DNA from: JBGPLH01 sp041486365 [NCBI: Thermodesulfobacteriota bacterium]
GTDB lineage: Bacteria; JAUYMQ01
Direction: 5' to 3'
Length of the DNA: 16,259 bases
Assembly: GCA_041486365.1 (NCBI GenBank)
Contig: JBGPLH010000038.1
Location: 1-16,259 of the forward strand
Made by a program: the position numbers and the translations under genes
In this document: piece by piece, positions 15,248 through 16,259 of the stretch
How the letters are laid out: each line of letters begins with the position of its first letter
Position numbering within the stretch: the first letter of the stretch is position 1
The notes under the pieces: model-generated
The model's input: the letters and a program-made list of their open reading frames with translations, nothing else
Database searches by the model: none
Told to the model about the DNA's origin: nothing

Positions 15248-15569
15248 CCGTGGCTGTGAGTTTGGAGGCTCTGGATCGCGCGTCGGAAAGAGTGAAGAAA
15301 CCGACGGATCTCAGGAGGGTGCCTTGCGTTGAGGGCGGTATCTTAGCAGACGGCGCCCAAGCCGCAACCGGAGAGGCAGGCACAGGCGGGCGAGCCGCAG
15401 GAATCCTTCAATTTGTTGAAACGATTATGAAAAATCATGATCCGGACCCGGGCAGCCGGGGCCGGCCTGGTTTCGCGGCACCAGCGTGCCGGGCGAATGC
15501 GAGGGCAATTTAGATGGGTTGCCGAGCTGCGACGGAAGATCACCTGCGGGCCCTAATAACGATCCGCAA
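15248..15569. other. 322-bp non-coding region upstream of hppA
   Basis: No convincing gene is present. Next to the hppA start is a possible promoter (15340-15367). Farther away is an AT-rich patch around 15408-15440. Two small hairpins follow: CCCGG/CCGGG (15447-15451 with 15456-15460) and CGGCAC/GTGCCG (15476-15481 with 15486-15491). On the minus strand these two come after the beta-propeller gene and are followed, about ten bases on, by TTTTT, so they might end that transcript; the T-run is not adjacent to a stem, so this is weak. Confidence 0.45.
15340..15367 (-). promoter_or_regulatory. possible sigma-70-type promoter for hppA-dedA
   Basis: On the minus strand TTGCGG (15367-15362) and TAAGAT (15345-15340) are separated by 16 bases. 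They match the -35 and -10 consensus moderately (4/6 each) and would place transcription start about 85 nt before the hppA ATG. In GC-rich DNA such matches are not decisive. Confidence 0.3.
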
Positions 15570-15594
15570 AAGTCAATAAGTCATGCCTGACCCC
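15570..15594. repeat. solo copy of the terminal repeat, overlapping a stop codon
   Basis: 25 bases are identical to the right terminal repeat at 12531-12555 and in the same orientation. No inverted partner is seen nearby. The minus-strand beta-propeller gene reads into it and uses its TGA (15575-15573) as stop, so the last residues Gly-Ser-Gly-Met-Thr-Tyr are encoded by the repeat. Flanking sequence toward hppA does not visibly resemble the interior of the 194-bp element. Confidence 0.8.
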
Positions 15595-16259
15595 GCTGCG
15601 GCTTCCTTTGTCGGAAGCTGCCGCCGGGCATGTCCGGGCAGCGACAGCCGGATGACCGTCGGCTGTCCGCCCTCGATCTGCCAGGCCGGCATGTTCGCGT
15701 TGCTCGTCCAGACGTTCCCTTCCTCGTCCACGTCGATCTCGCGCATGAAGGTGACCCGGTGCGGGAGCGGGAAGACGGTGAACCGCTCGGTCGCCGGCTC
15801 GAAACGGATGATCGAGTCGGAGTTCGTCCCGCAGATCCAGACCGTGTCGGTCCGCTTGTCCACGTTCAACGCGTAGGGCATGTCGCCCGGGCCCGTCGGG
15901 AGGCTCCAGGCGTGGAACTCCCCGCTCGTCGGATCGAAGCGATAGATCTTCCCCTCCGAGTAGGCGGGAATCCAGAGATGGCCCTTCGAGTCGAAGCGCA
16001 TGCGCCGTGGGCCGTAGAAGGGTGTGTCCACGATCCGGATGGCGCCGGTGGACGGATCGAGCCGTCCGATCCGGCGGTGGTTGAACTGGCTGAACCAGAT
16101 CCCGCCGTCGGGCGCGATGTCGATGCCGTAGGCGATCGGGAGCATCTCCGGGTCGGGTGTGGAGAGGTCCATCATGTCGAACGTGCTGCCGGCCCAGATC
16201 CAGAAGCCGAGCGTCGAGACGAAGAAGCGCTCCGTCAGGGTGCGCGTGGGCAGGCGGTG
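15573..16259 (-). CDS. beta-propeller protein, virginiamycin B lyase/SMP-30-like (partial, 5' end outside window)
   Basis: 228 residues are visible; the reading frame is open through the right edge, so the N-terminus is missing and the internal Met codons at 16175/16172 are not the start. Repeated propeller blades are seen: Gly-Ile-Asp-Ile-Ala-Pro-Asp-Gly-Gly-Ile-Trp-Phe, Met-Arg-Phe-Asp-Ser-Lys-Gly-His-Leu-Trp-Ile-Pro, Ala-Leu-Asn-Val-Asp-Lys-Arg-Thr-Asp-Thr-Val-Trp and Ile-Asp-Val-Asp-Glu-Glu-Gly-Asn-Val-Trp-Thr. These match Vgb/SMP-30-type streptogramin-lyase-like repeats. Such proteins are often extracytoplasmic and usually not true antibiotic lyases, so no resistance role is claimed. The C-terminus after Pro-Gly-His-Ala-Arg-Arg is low in family character and ends inside a 25-bp dispersed repeat, suggesting the original end was altered by that insertion. 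Confidence 0.8.
   Translation of the reverse strand, partial: HRLPTRTLTERFFVSTLGFWIWAGSTFDMMDLSTPDPEMLPIAYGIDIAPDGGIWFSQFNHRRIGRLDPSTGAIRIVDTPFYGPRRMRFDSKGHLWIPAYSEGKIYRFDPTSGEFHAWSLPTGPGDMPYALNVDKRTDTVWICGTNSDSIIRFEPATERFTVFPLPHRVTFMREIDVDEEGNVWTSNANMPAWQIEGGQPTVIRLSLPGHARRQLPTKEAAAGSGMTY

Noticed and set aside
1-16259. CRISPR array, tRNA, rRNA, toxin-antitoxin, phage or defence genes
   Set aside because: No regularly spaced repeats, tRNA-like cloverleafs or matching protein families were seen; the genes are mostly housekeeping and transport.

Overview
The window is very GC-rich bacterial chromosome, densely packed and with strong third-position GC. Long antisense reading frames therefore appear opposite nearly every gene; these were rejected. 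GTG starts (modB, modC), a TTG start (the first amidohydrolase), a ModA with a signal peptide, an AqpZ-type aquaporin and a YghB/YqjA-type DedA protein suggest a Gram-negative-type lineage. The mixed affinities fit an uncultured high-GC soil or sediment phylum better than a familiar model genus, but no rRNA or other phylogenetic marker is present and I do not assign a taxon.

Layout. 48-260 (+) encodes a small eight-cysteine putative zinc protein. It is followed by a 374-bp gap holding GC hairpins and a cluster of TGTGGA (DnaA-box-like) motifs. Next, on the minus strand, come an amidohydrolase_2-type hydrolase (635-1486) and a Cof-type HAD phosphatase (1605-2438), separated by a paired REP-like palindrome. 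Divergent from these on the plus strand is pepP (Xaa-Pro aminopeptidase), followed by a molybdate transporter in the order modB-modC-modA. modA is set apart from modC by a 120-bp inverted-repeat element. Convergent to modA is a translationally overlapping membrane pair: a DUF457/YdjM-like protein, then a Yip1-like protein. Divergent from that pair is aqpZ, with a hairpin around its ribosome-binding site. The minus strand then carries, in transcription order, hppA (proton-pumping pyrophosphatase) and dedA 10 bp downstream, then aroC abutting an N-acyl-D-amino-acid deacylase gene. The right edge cuts a beta-propeller (virginiamycin B lyase/SMP-30-like) gene whose visible end is its C-terminus.

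Functionally these are housekeeping and nutrient genes: molybdate uptake for molybdoenzymes, membrane energetics (HppA with DedA), water flux, chorismate synthesis and peptide or D-amino-acid turnover. I see no CRISPR array, toxin-antitoxin pair, defence island, phage module, tRNA or rRNA.

The most unusual content is intergenic. (1) A 26-bp sequence occurs as a perfect inverted repeat bounding a 194-bp MITE-like element after dedA, and again as a solo copy that supplies the stop codon and last codons of the beta-propeller gene. (2) A pair of inverted REP-like hairpins has covarying inner stems, conserved tandem GA/GA mismatches and TCCT loops. (3) A possibly related element lies inside the mod cluster. 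(4) A cluster of DnaA-box-like motifs lies near the left edge.
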